NCBI RefSeq assembly: GCF_014649395.1
Contig: NZ_BMSY01000001.1
Location: 1-64,000 of the forward strand
Reading direction: 5' to 3'
DNA length: 64,000 nt
Source of the DNA: Streptomyces aureoverticillatus
GTDB lineage: Bacteria; Actinomycetota; Actinomycetes; Streptomycetales; Streptomycetaceae
Under the pieces are notes generated by a model. The model was not told the DNA's origin. It saw only the letters and a list, made by a program, of their open reading frames with translations, and made no database searches. Below are positions 1-9,182 of the stretch, piece by piece (position 1 is the stretch's first letter; each line of letters begins with the position of its first letter). The position numbers and the translations under genes are program-made.

Positions 1-1
1 C

Positions 2-1282
<1,281 letters not shown>

Positions 1283-1313
1283 CCCCCCTCCAGGGCCCGG
1301 CCGGTGGGTGGTG

Positions 1314-1334
1314 CCGCGCCCCGAAGGGGCGCGG
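1314..1334. terminator. Stem-loop between convergent glgB and helR, part of a common Streptomyces repeat
   Basis: CCGCGCCCC and GGGGCGCGG form a perfect 9-bp stem around a GAA loop, placed between two convergent genes, so it can serve both as a terminator. The downstream run GGGGAACTGCGCGACCAG up to about 1360 matches a repeat I recall as frequent between Streptomyces genes. No T-tract follows, as is usual for high-GC actinobacteria. Confidence 0.65.
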
Positions 1335-1369
1335 GGAACTGCGCGACCAGCCCCCACCGGCCCGCAGGA

Positions 1370-3622
1370 TCAGCACCGCACGTCCAGCGAAGCGCTCAGC
1401 GCCGGGGGCAGGGCACCGGCGTAGATCACGCCCAGGCGTTGCGTGGCCCGCGTCAGGGCCACGTACAAGTCGCTCGTGCCGTACAGCGCGGGCTCCACCA
1501 CCAGGACCGTGTCGAACTCCAGGCCCTTCGCCTGGCGCGGGTCGATGAGGACGACGGGGCGCGTCAGGTCGGGCGAGGCGCCGGGCGTGACGTCCGGCAG
1601 CTTCCCGGCCAGGGACTCGTGCAGCTCGCGCGGGGCGATGACGGCGAGCCGCCCCGCGTGGGGCATGTCGTCGGCCACCGCGTCCGCCACCGCCGCGGCG
1701 AGATCGTCGACGCGCCGCGCCCACGGCCGCACCCCAGTGGACCGGACGGAGGACGGCGGCTGAAAGCCGACCACCCCCGCTGCCCGCGGCACCTCCGCCG
1801 CGACGTCCATGATCTCGGCGGGCGTACGGTAGTTGACGCCGAGGCGCGCGTACTCCCAGCGGTCCTCGACGTACGGCCCGAGGATCTCCTGCCACGAGCC
1901 GACCCCGCCCGCCTCGGCGGTCTGCGCCGGATCCCCGACGAGCGTCATGGAGCGGGTCGGGCAGCGGCGCATCAGCAGCCGCCAGGCCATCGCCGACAGC
2001 TCCTGCGCCTCGTCCACGATGATGTGCCCGAACGCCCAGGTCCGGTCGGCCGCGGCCCGCTCGGCGGCGCTGCGGTGATCGGCCTCCTCCTGGCGCTCGG
2101 CCATCCGCTCGGCGTCGATGATGTCGTGCGCGAGGAGCACCTCGGCGTCCTCGTCGTCCTTGTCCTCGAACTCGTACGTACGAGACGCGTACGAGACGTC
2201 GAGCACCCCCTGCGCGTACGCCACGGCCCGCTGCCGCTCCGCCTCCGCGCGCGCCCGCTCGGCGCTGTCGTCCTGGCCGAGCAGTTCCGCGGCCTCGTCG
2301 AGGAGCGGGATGTCGGCCGGCGTCCACGCGGCGCCCGGGGCGCGGCGGACCAGGGCGGCGTCCGCGTCCGACAGGTGCACGGGCTCGGCGAGGTAGTCCG
2401 TGACGAACCGCTCCGGCGTGAGCGTGGGCCACAGCTCCTCAAGAGCGGCGTGCACCTCGGCGCTGACCGCGACGCCCTTGCCGAGCTGGGCGATGTCGTC
2501 GGGCCCGAGGAAGTTGGGCCCGCCGTACGGATCGTGGCCGATGCGCTCGGCCAGCTGCCGGGTGAGCGCGTCGATGACGTGGAAGGCGAACGTGGGCCGC
2601 GCCAGGTTGTGCGGCAGCTCCGTCTCGCGCGCGGCCGCCCGCGCCTCGTACGCGATCTCCCAGTCCAGGATCAGGTCGCCGTCGTCGTGCTCGATGATCA
2701 GCGGCGCGCCGGGCTCCGGCAGCAGCTGCCGGTCCCGCAGCGCCATCGCGAGCACGTCGGCCATCTCGGCGCGGCCCTTCACCTCGGCCGCGGCGGCCGA
2801 GTCCGAGCCCGTCGCGGTCACGCCGGGGAACAGCTCGCCGAGCGTGGCGAGCAGCACCCCGGTCTCGCCGAGCGCGGGCAGCACCTCGCCGATGTAGCCG
2901 AGGAAGGCCGGGTTGGGGCCCACGACCAGGACGGCCCGCTTGGCGAGCAGCTCCCGGTGCGCGTACAGCAGGAACGCGGCGCGGTGCAGCGCCACGACCG
3001 TCTTGCCGGTGCCCGGACCGCCCTCGACAACCAGCACGCCCTGGTGCGGGGCGCGGATGATGCGGTCCTGCTCGGCCTGGATGGTCTGCACGATGTCGTG
3101 CATGCGGCCGGTGCGCGCGGAGTCGAGCGCCGCGAGCAGCACCTCGTCGGCGTCCGCGGCCTCGTGGCCGGTGCGGGTGGTGTCGGTGAGGTCCAGGATC
3201 TCGTCGTGCAGGGCCGTGACCTCGCGGCCCTCGGTGGTGATGTGCCGGCGCCTGCGCAGCCCCATCGGGGTGTGGCCGGTCGCGAGATAGAAGGGCCGCG
3301 CCACCTCCGCCCGCCAGTCGATCACCAAAGGGGTGCGCTCGACATCGGACGCGCGGATTCCGATCCGCCCGATGTGGTGATCCCGCCCGTCCTGGAATTC
3401 CAGCCGCCCAAAGCAGAGGCCGTTCTCGCCGGCGTCCAGGGCCGCGAGCACCCCGGACTGCTCGGCCACCATGACATCGCGCTCCAGGCGCGCCTGCAGC
3501 CCGTTGCCCACCTGCGCCAACGACGCCTGCACGGCGGACTCGGCCTCCTCGCGCAGCGCGTCGAGGCGCGCGTACAGCCCGGAGACGAATTGCTGCTCTT
3601 CCCGCAATTCCTCGGTTGACAA
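1370..3622 (-). CDS. helR: HelR/HelD-type RNA polymerase recycling ATPase (UvrD-like superfamily 1)
   Basis: 750 aa. The N-terminal region (about 1-150) is rich in charged helices and is followed by a UvrD-like motor: Walker A GGPGTGKT, DEAQ in IIVDEAQELSAMAW, GDPAQT, and motif VI VALTRATQRLG. Family knowledge: HelD/HelR proteins remove stalled RNA polymerase from DNA, and actinobacterial HelR can also displace rifamycins and give tolerance. The start is TTG at 3622, preceded by GAGGGG six bases upstream; no better start exists. A TATAAG box lies about 30 nt upstream and a 19-bp palindrome-like element at 3690-3708. It could be a generic HelD paralogue rather than true HelR. Confidence 0.85.
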   Translation of the reverse strand: MSTEELREEQQFVSGLYARLDALREEAESAVQASLAQVGNGLQARLERDVMVAEQSGVLAALDAGENGLCFGRLEFQDGRDHHIGRIGIRASDVERTPLVIDWRAEVARPFYLATGHTPMGLRRRRHITTEGREVTALHDEILDLTDTTRTGHEAADADEVLLAALDSARTGRMHDIVQTIQAEQDRIIRAPHQGVLVVEGGPGTGKTVVALHRAAFLLYAHRELLAKRAVLVVGPNPAFLGYIGEVLPALGETGVLLATLGELFPGVTATGSDSAAAAEVKGRAEMADVLAMALRDRQLLPEPGAPLIIEHDDGDLILDWEIAYEARAAARETELPHNLARPTFAFHVIDALTRQLAERIGHDPYGGPNFLGPDDIAQLGKGVAVSAEVHAALEELWPTLTPERFVTDYLAEPVHLSDADAALVRRAPGAAWTPADIPLLDEAAELLGQDDSAERARAEAERQRAVAYAQGVLDVSYASRTYEFEDKDDEDAEVLLAHDIIDAERMAERQEEADHRSAAERAAADRTWAFGHIIVDEAQELSAMAWRLLMRRCPTRSMTLVGDPAQTAEAGGVGSWQEILGPYVEDRWEYARLGVNYRTPAEIMDVAAEVPRAAGVVGFQPPSSVRSTGVRPWARRVDDLAAAVADAVADDMPHAGRLAVIAPRELHESLAGKLPDVTPGASPDLTRPVVLIDPRQAKGLEFDTVLVVEPALYGTSDLYVALTRATQRLGVIYAGALPPALSASLDVRC

Positions 3623-3689
3623 TTCAGCCCCTCGCCAGTTACAGTGCTCTTATACCGATTCTCGCAGAACCCGTATGCCCAAATAGGCA

Positions 3690-3708
3690 GGGCTTTGCGA
3701 AAGGATCC
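3690..3708 (-). promoter_or_regulatory. Candidate rifamycin-associated element (RAE) upstream of helR
   Basis: The plus-strand sequence is GGGCTTTGCGAAAGGATCC, 19 bp, with core dyad CTTT-GCG-AAAG. It sits upstream of the TATAAG box of the helR-type gene. From memory the published RAE is a 19-bp imperfect inverted repeat found before rifamycin-resistance genes including helR; about 12 of 19 positions agree with the form I remember. Without the real consensus this stays tentative. Confidence 0.4.
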
Positions 3709-3720
3709 ACTATACGCAGA

Positions 3721-3756
3721 GAAAAGCCCCGGACGTCAATGCGTCCGGGGCTTTTC
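3721..3756. terminator. Strong stem-loop downstream of the trx gene
   Basis: A perfect 15-bp stem (GAAAAGCCCCGGACG with its complement at 3742-3756) encloses a 6-nt loop. It lies just past the stop of the minus-strand thioredoxin gene and upstream of helR, so it should end the merR-trx transcript and insulate helR. Confidence 0.85.
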
Positions 3757-3792
3757 TCTTTTCACACGCCCGTTTTCACGCGCCCTCCGCGC

Positions 3793-4137
3793 TCAGAGCA
3801 CGCCCGCACCCGCCAGGTCCGCGAGCAGCCGCCGCTTCGCCCGCGCGCCGACGCACTGCCACACCGGCTCGCCGTCGCGGAACACCATCAGCGTCGGCGT
3901 CGACAAGACCCCGTACGCCACCGTCGTCTCCGGGTTCCGGTCCACATCGAGCCGCACCACCTTCAGGCGATCCACCTCCTCCCGGGCGATGTCACCGAGG
4001 ACGGGCGCCAGTTGGCGACAGGGCCCGCACCACTCCGCCGTGAACTGCACCAGGACCGGCCGGTCCACCCCCAGGACCTCGAACCCGAAATCCGCGTCGG
4101 TCACCTCGCCGAGCCCGTCCGCCTTCACCACACTCAT
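3793..4137 (-). CDS. Thioredoxin
   Basis: 114 aa, single thioredoxin fold with the active site WCGPC (EWCGPCRQLAP) and the cis-proline stretch STPTLMVF. It reduces protein disulfides in the cytoplasm. The ATG at 4137 overlaps the merR stop as ATGA, with GAGGGG upstream; a GTG at 4158 is possible but lies inside merR. The close coupling to a MerR regulator suggests a stress-controlled, locus-specific thioredoxin rather than the housekeeping TrxA. Confidence 0.93.
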   Translation of the reverse strand: MSVVKADGLGEVTDADFGFEVLGVDRPVLVQFTAEWCGPCRQLAPVLGDIAREEVDRLKVVRLDVDRNPETTVAYGVLSTPTLMVFRDGEPVWQCVGARAKRRLLADLAGAGVL

Positions 4138-4562
4138 CCAGCACCCCTCAGTTCGCACCGCGGCTCCGGACCACCCGGAGCCGCCCCCGCGTCGGCGGCG
4201 AGCCCCGCCATCGCCTCCTCGGCCCGCGCCAACTGCGCGCCGACCTGCGCCCGCACGGCACTCAACTCACCGATCAGCGCGTCGAGTTCACCGAGCTTGC
4301 GGCGGTAGACGGCGACGGACGCCGGGCACGAGTCGCCGGCCGGATGCCCGGACCGCAGACACTCCACGAACGGCCGCGTCTCCTCCAGCTCGAACCCGAA
4401 GTCCTGCAAGGTCCTGATCTGCTCCAGGAGCCGCACGTCGTCCTCGCCGTACGTGCGATGGCCGTTGCCGTCGCGCCGCGCGGGCAGCAGCCCGCGCGAC
4501 TCGTAGTAACGCAGCGTCCGCGTGGTCGTCCCCACGCGCCGCGCGAGCTCGCCGATACGCAT
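4134..4562 (-). CDS. MerR-family transcriptional regulator
   Basis: 142 aa. The winged HTH at the N-terminus (MRIGELARRVGTTTRTLRYY) is followed by the usual long dimerisation helix. Two cysteines lie in the middle (VECLRSGHPAGDSCPAS) with spacing that could sense redox or metal, but the ligand is unknown. The ATG at 4562 has no Shine-Dalgarno; TACCGT at 4569-4574 ends exactly 6 nt before it, suggesting a leaderless mRNA. It is the first gene of an operon with trx, to which it is coupled by ATGA. Confidence 0.9.
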   Translation of the reverse strand: MRIGELARRVGTTTRTLRYYESRGLLPARRDGNGHRTYGEDDVRLLEQIRTLQDFGFELEETRPFVECLRSGHPAGDSCPASVAVYRRKLGELDALIGELSAVRAQVGAQLARAEEAMAGLAADAGAAPGGPEPRCELRGAG

Positions 4563-4576
4563 ACCGCGACGGTAAT

Positions 4577-4596
4577 CCTTGACGTCGGCGTCAAGG
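4577..4596. promoter_or_regulatory. MerR operator (20-bp perfect dyad)
   Basis: CCTTGACG and CGTCAAGG form perfect 8-bp arms around TCGG, directly upstream of the probable -10 box TACCGT of merR. MerR proteins bind such dyads within an overlong promoter spacer, so this should be the autoregulatory site of the merR-trx operon. Confidence 0.8.
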
Positions 4597-4630
4597 CCAG
4601 GGGCCGAGTCCAGATCGGCCCCCGTCCGGG

Positions 4631-5551
4631 TCAGGCGGGCTTGCGGACCCCTTCCACCGTGGCCGACCAGCTGTCCGCCCCGTGCCCGAGGTCCACCGCC
4701 CGCTGGGCCACGTCCCGCACGCTCCGCAGCACGGAGACGTCCAGACCGCGCCGCTCCGCGGCGTGCAGGATGTGGTCGATGCCCTCCACCTCCATGGCGA
4801 GGTTCGCCTCCGCGCCCGGGTACTCGCCCTCGTCCAGGTTCTTGGCCGTCTCCTCGACGAGCAGGGAAAGGAGCGAGATGTGGGACTTGAGGAACGGGGC
4901 GAGCGACGCGGCGGGAACGCCGTCCTTGGCCGCGAGCGCGTACCCGTGCACGAGGCCGGACATCGACGTCCAGAAGAAGTCGAGCATGGACAGGTCGTAG
5001 ACGGCGGCGAGGCCATGGTCCGCCCCGACGTACGCGGACTGGCCGCCCAGCGCCTTGAGCAGTTCCTCGTGCTTCTCGTACGCGGCCTTGTCGCCGGAGT
5101 AGAAGAGCAGCGCCTCCGGGGTGCCGACCATGACGGTCGGGATCATGACCGCGCCGTCGAGATAGGCGATGCCGTGCCCGGCCGCCCACTCGGCCGCCTG
5201 CCGGGCGCGCTCCGGGGAGTCCGAGGTGACGTTCACCAGCACGCGCCCGGTGAGGTCGGCGGCGATCGGCTCCAGGACCGACTGGGAGGCGTCGTAGTCG
5301 ACGACGCACACCACCACGACCTCACCGGCGCGCACCGCCTCCGCCGGGGTCGCGGCGCGCGTGGCGCCCCGGGCGACCAGGTCCTCGCCCTTGCCCGCGG
5401 AACGGTTCCAAATGGTCGTCGGATGACCGGCCTTGAGGAAGGCTCCGGCGAGGGCCTGGCCCATGGCACCGAGGCCGATGACGGTGACGGGGGTGAGGGT
5501 GGAGGCGGTCGTGGGGTCCGTGGGGTTGGTGGAATTCGTAGTGGTTGCCAT
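4631..5551 (-). CDS. NAD(P)-binding imine-reductase / beta-hydroxyacid dehydrogenase family protein
   Basis: About 306 aa from the ATG at 5551. The N-terminal Rossmann fold shows VTVIGLGAMGQALAGAFL and the NADP-type loop WNRSAGKGEDL; the C-terminal all-helical dimerisation domain follows. Overall it resembles the imine-reductase branch of the 6-phosphogluconate dehydrogenase superfamily; the natural substrate is unknown. The canonical catalytic Lys of beta-hydroxyacid dehydrogenases is not evident, with D appearing in the DLSMLDFF stretch, as in IREDs. A GTG at 5584 would add 11 residues but lacks a ribosome site. An HxlR-like operator lies upstream at 5597-5617. Confidence 0.8.
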   Translation of the reverse strand: MATTTNSTNPTDPTTASTLTPVTVIGLGAMGQALAGAFLKAGHPTTIWNRSAGKGEDLVARGATRAATPAEAVRAGEVVVVCVVDYDASQSVLEPIAADLTGRVLVNVTSDSPERARQAAEWAAGHGIAYLDGAVMIPTVMVGTPEALLFYSGDKAAYEKHEELLKALGGQSAYVGADHGLAAVYDLSMLDFFWTSMSGLVHGYALAAKDGVPAASLAPFLKSHISLLSLLVEETAKNLDEGEYPGAEANLAMEVEGIDHILHAAERRGLDVSVLRSVRDVAQRAVDLGHGADSWSATVEGVRKPA

Positions 5552-5596
5552 GCGCCCATCGTTGATCGGCGCACCCCTTGCCACAAGTACGGACTA

Positions 5597-5617
5597 TTTG
5601 GTGAGGTACTCACCAAA
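5597..5617. promoter_or_regulatory. HxlR/MarR-type operator upstream of the imine-reductase-like gene
   Basis: Arms TTTGGTGAG and CTCACCAAA are perfect 9-bp complements separated by GTA. A second, overlapping dyad (ACTCACC-AAAA-GGTAAGT, to 5624) has the shape typical of HxlR-family sites. No HxlR or MarR gene is next to it; the sequence beyond is a degraded metK fragment. Confidence 0.65.
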
Positions 5618-5649
5618 AGGTAAGTGGCGCCGTCCCGGACGCCGCCGCC

Positions 5650-5843
5650 TCAGCCCCCGGCCGCCGCGCGCAACGCGTCCGCGCGGTCCGTGCGTTCCCA
5701 CTCGATGGTCACCTGGTCTTGCCGTCCGGGCGCAGATACAGCACGGAGCCGTTCTTGCCCGCCAGACGCACGAGACCGTGGTGATCAGGGTCTCCCACGG
5801 CCACGCGCGCCGTGGGGTCGACGCGCAGCAGGGCATCGAACAC
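5650..5843 (-). pseudogene. metK: Remnant of S-adenosylmethionine synthetase (metK), internally deleted and frameshifted
   Basis: Reading the minus strand gives three pieces that match separate parts of MetK: ALLRVDPTARVAV (near the N-terminus), LYLRPDGKT followed after a one-base frameshift near 5714 by QVTIE (middle), and WERTDRADALRAAAGG at a stop (the typical streptomycete MetK C-terminus). A full MetK is about 400 aa; only about 65 codons remain, so two large internal deletions and one frameshift are implied. It lies just downstream of, and in the same direction as, an operon that includes a SAM-dependent methyltransferase. Confidence 0.75.
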
Positions 5844-5862
5844 CGGTGGGTCAGTGGGTGGT

Positions 5863-6597
5863 TCACAGCCACGCGGCCGCCGCCCCGAGCAGCAGCAGGT
5901 TGCAGACGCCCTGCGCGGCCGCGCAGGCGAGGGCGGAGCCGGTGACGGCGCGGCAGATGCCGAGGGCGAGGCCCATGAGGAACACCGAGGGCAGCAGCCC
6001 GCAGAGCACCTTCAGGTTGAAGGGGTTGAGGCCGTAGTCGCCGACGTGCACCGCGGCCCAGCCGGCGGCCGTGGTCACCACGGCGGCGTAGCCGCCCCAG
6101 CGGACTTCGACGGCCCGGTACAGGACGCCCCGGTAGCAGACCTCCTCGACCAGCGGCACCAGCACGCCGAGGGCGAGGACCATGGCCACCACGTCGGCCC
6201 AGGGCGCGCCCGGCACCATGCCTTCGAAGAGCTTGGGCATCCACGTGGTCCAGTTGTCGTCGCCGTCGCCGAAGGTGTCGCGGGTGGCGAGGAACGTGTG
6301 GCCGTACACGACGGCCACCAGGGCCGTGCCGAGGACGGCGGGCAGCAGCGCGCACCGGCGCACCCCGGCCCCCGCCCAGTCGGCGCGCGGCAGGACCAGG
6401 AGCACGGCCGCGCTCAGCGCCACCGACAGGACCATCACCGGGAAGGTGAAGGCCCCGGCCACGCGGACCGCCGCGAGCACCGCGAACAGCGCGGCCGCCG
6501 ACGTCACCGGGAACGCGGCGTGGTGCGCCCGCAGCCGGTCCAGGGCGCGCGGCCGGGGCGCGGGCGCGTCGGCCCGGTCGTGCGGGTGCAGTGTCAT
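5863..6597 (-). CDS. CPBP family intramembrane metalloprotease (CAAX prenyl protease-like)
   Basis: About 244 aa, 6-8 hydrophobic segments. The CPBP/Abi motifs are present: EEVCYRG (EExxxR) and downstream HVGDYGLNPF with the second-site His. These are glutamic-type intramembrane endopeptidases. The ATG at 6597 lies 5 nt after the MMPL stop; a GTG at 6606 would overlap it as GTGA. It is the last intact gene of the run that begins with the alpha-oxoamine synthase; its role there could be peptide or lipoprotein processing or self-protection. Confidence 0.85.
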   Translation of the reverse strand: MTLHPHDRADAPAPRPRALDRLRAHHAAFPVTSAAALFAVLAAVRVAGAFTFPVMVLSVALSAAVLLVLPRADWAGAGVRRCALLPAVLGTALVAVVYGHTFLATRDTFGDGDDNWTTWMPKLFEGMVPGAPWADVVAMVLALGVLVPLVEEVCYRGVLYRAVEVRWGGYAAVVTTAAGWAAVHVGDYGLNPFNLKVLCGLLPSVFLMGLALGICRAVTGSALACAAAQGVCNLLLLGAAAAWL

Positions 6598-6602
6598 GCG
6601 CG

Positions 6603-9182
6603 TCACCCCGCGGCCGCCTTGTCGAGGCGGCGCCGGCGCACGCCGAGGCTGGGCAGCCACCAGTTGTACTTGCGCAGGAGCAGCAGGGTGGCCGGGACGA
6701 ACAGCATGCGGATGACGGTCGCGTCGAGCAGCACGGCGAGGCCGAGCCCGGCGCCGTACTCCTGGAGCATCAGCGTGGACGACAGCGCCATCGTGCCGAG
6801 GCTGCCCGCCATCACCAGGCCCGCCGCGTTGATGACGCGCCCGGTGTCGACGACGGCCCGCATGGTGGCCTCCTGCTGGCTCAGCCCACTGCGCAGCAGG
6901 TCGCGGACGCGGGTGACGAGGAAGATCTCGTAGTCCATGCCGAGCCCCATCATCAGGACGGTGAGGAAGATCGGCAGGTCGTCGATGATCGCCTCGCCGC
7001 GCCAGTGGTGGAAGATCAGCACGGTGAGGCCGACGGCCCAGACGTTGCTGAGCATGATGGTGGCGATCAGCCGCAGCGGTACGAGCAGCGAGCGCAGCGT
7101 GAACATCAGCATCACGAAGACGCCGACGCTGACGAGGGCGACCATCTGCCAGAAGCTGGAGCTGAGCGCGTCGCCGTACTGCCGGTCGACCTGGGTGGTG
7201 CCGCCGATATCCAACTCGGCCACGTCGCCGCCCTGTTGACCGGCGACGCGTTCGAGGCGGGTGACCGTGGCGGCGGCCTCCTTCGCGTACGGGTCGTCGT
7301 CGAGGGCGACGACGAAGCGCAGGGTGCCGTCACGGGAGACGTAGTCGTCGAGGAGGGGGCGGCCCGCGTCCGCGAGCTGCCGGTCGGACCAGGGCTTGCC
7401 GAAGGGGTGGGTGGCGGAGTCCACGGACGCGACGCCCGGGACGGCGTCGAGGCGCTCGGTCAGCCGGGACACCGCCTGCCGCCCTTCGGCGGTCAGCTCG
7501 CCGTCGCGTACGACGCCGGGTTCCGCGCGGCCGACGGCGATCGTCGGCATGACGGCCGCGTCGCCCCACACTCCGGCGACGGTCTCGAATCCTTCGCGGG
7601 AGTCGGTGGCCGGGCTCAGCGCGACCGGGTCGGACGTCGGGCGGTTGCCCGCGACGAGCAGCGCGAACGGGATGGTCGCGGCGAGGAACGCCACCACGAT
7701 CCACCCCTTGCGGCGGCGCGCGAACTCCGCCGTGCGGCGCAGATGCTTGCCCATGGCGCCGGTGTGTTCCAGGTCGGACAGGGGCGCGCGCCCCACCGCG
7801 AAGAAGCGGTCGCCGAGCAGCACCAGGAGGCAGGGCGTGAGGGTGAGCGCGGCGGCCAGCACGATGGGGATGCCGATGAGCCCGCCGTAGCCGAGCGGCG
7901 GGATCCAGTCCACGGGCGAGAGCAGCGTCGCGCCGAAGGCGAGGGCCACCGCGCCCGCGGCGAGCAGCATGCTCTCGCCCGCGTGCACGGTGGCGTGCAC
8001 CGCCGCTTCCCTCGGGCCGCGCCCGGCGAGGCGTTCCTGCCGGTAGCGCGAGGACAGCAGCATGCTGTAGTCGACGCCCGCGCCCAGCATCACGAACGTC
8101 ATGATGGTGACCGTGAACTGAGTGAGCGTCACCTGCTCGCCCAGCGCGTGCAGGGCGGCCTGGCTGACGTTCATGGACAGGCCGATGACGGCCAGCGTGA
8201 GGATCGCGGGGACCAGGGCGCGGAAGAACACCAGCAGGATGACGAAGATGATGACGTACGCCACCGACTCCATCAGCGAGTTGTCCGCCTCCGCCTTCTC
8301 GTACGTGTCGTGGATGAGCGCGAGCTCGCCGGTGACGTGCACCTGGGCGCCCTTGGCGGCGCCGCTGTCGGCGAGCAGCTCGCGGGCGGTGTCGCGCAGC
8401 CACTCCACGTCGGGGTCGGCACCGGCCTTGTCCGTGTAACTCACCGAAGCGAGGGCGGACTTGCCGTCCCGGGAGATCAGCCGCGCCACCGCGTCGCCCG
8501 GCACGGGCAGCGGGAAGCGGCGCCAGTCGGCGGCCGCCGCGAACGTACCCGCCGTGCGGCGCACGGCCGCCGCGTCGGGTGCGGTGGCGGCCTCGCGGGC
8601 GGGCGCGGCGAGCGCGGCGGGGACGCGGCCGGCGTCCACCTCACGGTCGACGAAGGCGCGCCGCCCGGCGGGATCGTCCGCCGCGGCCCGGGCGCGGTCG
8701 CGCACGCCGGTGAGGAAGGCGGCGGTCGCGTCGCGGTAGAGCGTGTACGCGGACGAGGTGCGCTCGACCTCGCCGGTGCCGCGCAGCTTCGCGAGGCGGG
8801 CGTCCAACTGGGCGAACAGGGACCGCACTTCGCCGCCGCGCACGTCGGGCGCCTCGACGACCACGGTCACCTCCCGCTCGGAGCGGTGCGGGAAGGACTT
8901 CTTCGTCAGCTCGTCGGCGCGGGCGCTGCTGGTGCCGGGGACGACCTTGGAGGCGCCCTGGTCGGTGAGGACGTCGTCGAGGCCCATGGCGTACGGCGTG
9001 CACACCGCGATGAGCACGGCCCACACCAGGATCACGGTCTTGGGCCGCTTCGCGAGCCGCTCCGCGAAACGGTGCAGCGCGCGCTGGACGGCGCCACGTG
9101 CCGCGCCGGGCGGCACCCGGGAGCCGTCCCCCGGCGGCGGCGTCGGCGCGGGCGGGTCGGCGGCCCTGGTCGGGTTCGTCAT
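6603..9182 (-). CDS. MMPL-family RND transporter
   Basis: 859 aa with two repeats of one TM helix, a large external domain and five TM helices. The conserved proton-relay segments GAGVDYSMLLSSRYRQE and GLGMDYEIFLVTRVRD are both intact. Actinobacterial MMPL proteins export lipids, lipopeptides or siderophores across the plasma membrane. The ATG at 9182 overlaps the methyltransferase stop as ATGA, so the two are translationally coupled, which suggests that the exported compound is methylated. Substrate not known. Confidence 0.93.
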   Translation of the reverse strand: MTNPTRAADPPAPTPPPGDGSRVPPGAARGAVQRALHRFAERLAKRPKTVILVWAVLIAVCTPYAMGLDDVLTDQGASKVVPGTSSARADELTKKSFPHRSEREVTVVVEAPDVRGGEVRSLFAQLDARLAKLRGTGEVERTSSAYTLYRDATAAFLTGVRDRARAAADDPAGRRAFVDREVDAGRVPAALAAPAREAATAPDAAAVRRTAGTFAAAADWRRFPLPVPGDAVARLISRDGKSALASVSYTDKAGADPDVEWLRDTARELLADSGAAKGAQVHVTGELALIHDTYEKAEADNSLMESVAYVIIFVILLVFFRALVPAILTLAVIGLSMNVSQAALHALGEQVTLTQFTVTIMTFVMLGAGVDYSMLLSSRYRQERLAGRGPREAAVHATVHAGESMLLAAGAVALAFGATLLSPVDWIPPLGYGGLIGIPIVLAAALTLTPCLLVLLGDRFFAVGRAPLSDLEHTGAMGKHLRRTAEFARRRKGWIVVAFLAATIPFALLVAGNRPTSDPVALSPATDSREGFETVAGVWGDAAVMPTIAVGRAEPGVVRDGELTAEGRQAVSRLTERLDAVPGVASVDSATHPFGKPWSDRQLADAGRPLLDDYVSRDGTLRFVVALDDDPYAKEAAATVTRLERVAGQQGGDVAELDIGGTTQVDRQYGDALSSSFWQMVALVSVGVFVMLMFTLRSLLVPLRLIATIMLSNVWAVGLTVLIFHHWRGEAIIDDLPIFLTVLMMGLGMDYEIFLVTRVRDLLRSGLSQQEATMRAVVDTGRVINAAGLVMAGSLGTMALSSTLMLQEYGAGLGLAVLLDATVIRMLFVPATLLLLRKYNWWLPSLGVRRRRLDKAAAG

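Noticed and set aside
1304..3619. Long open frame antisense to helR
   Set aside because: Opposite helR, with no domain signature and an Arg/Gly/His-rich composition typical of high-GC antisense frames.
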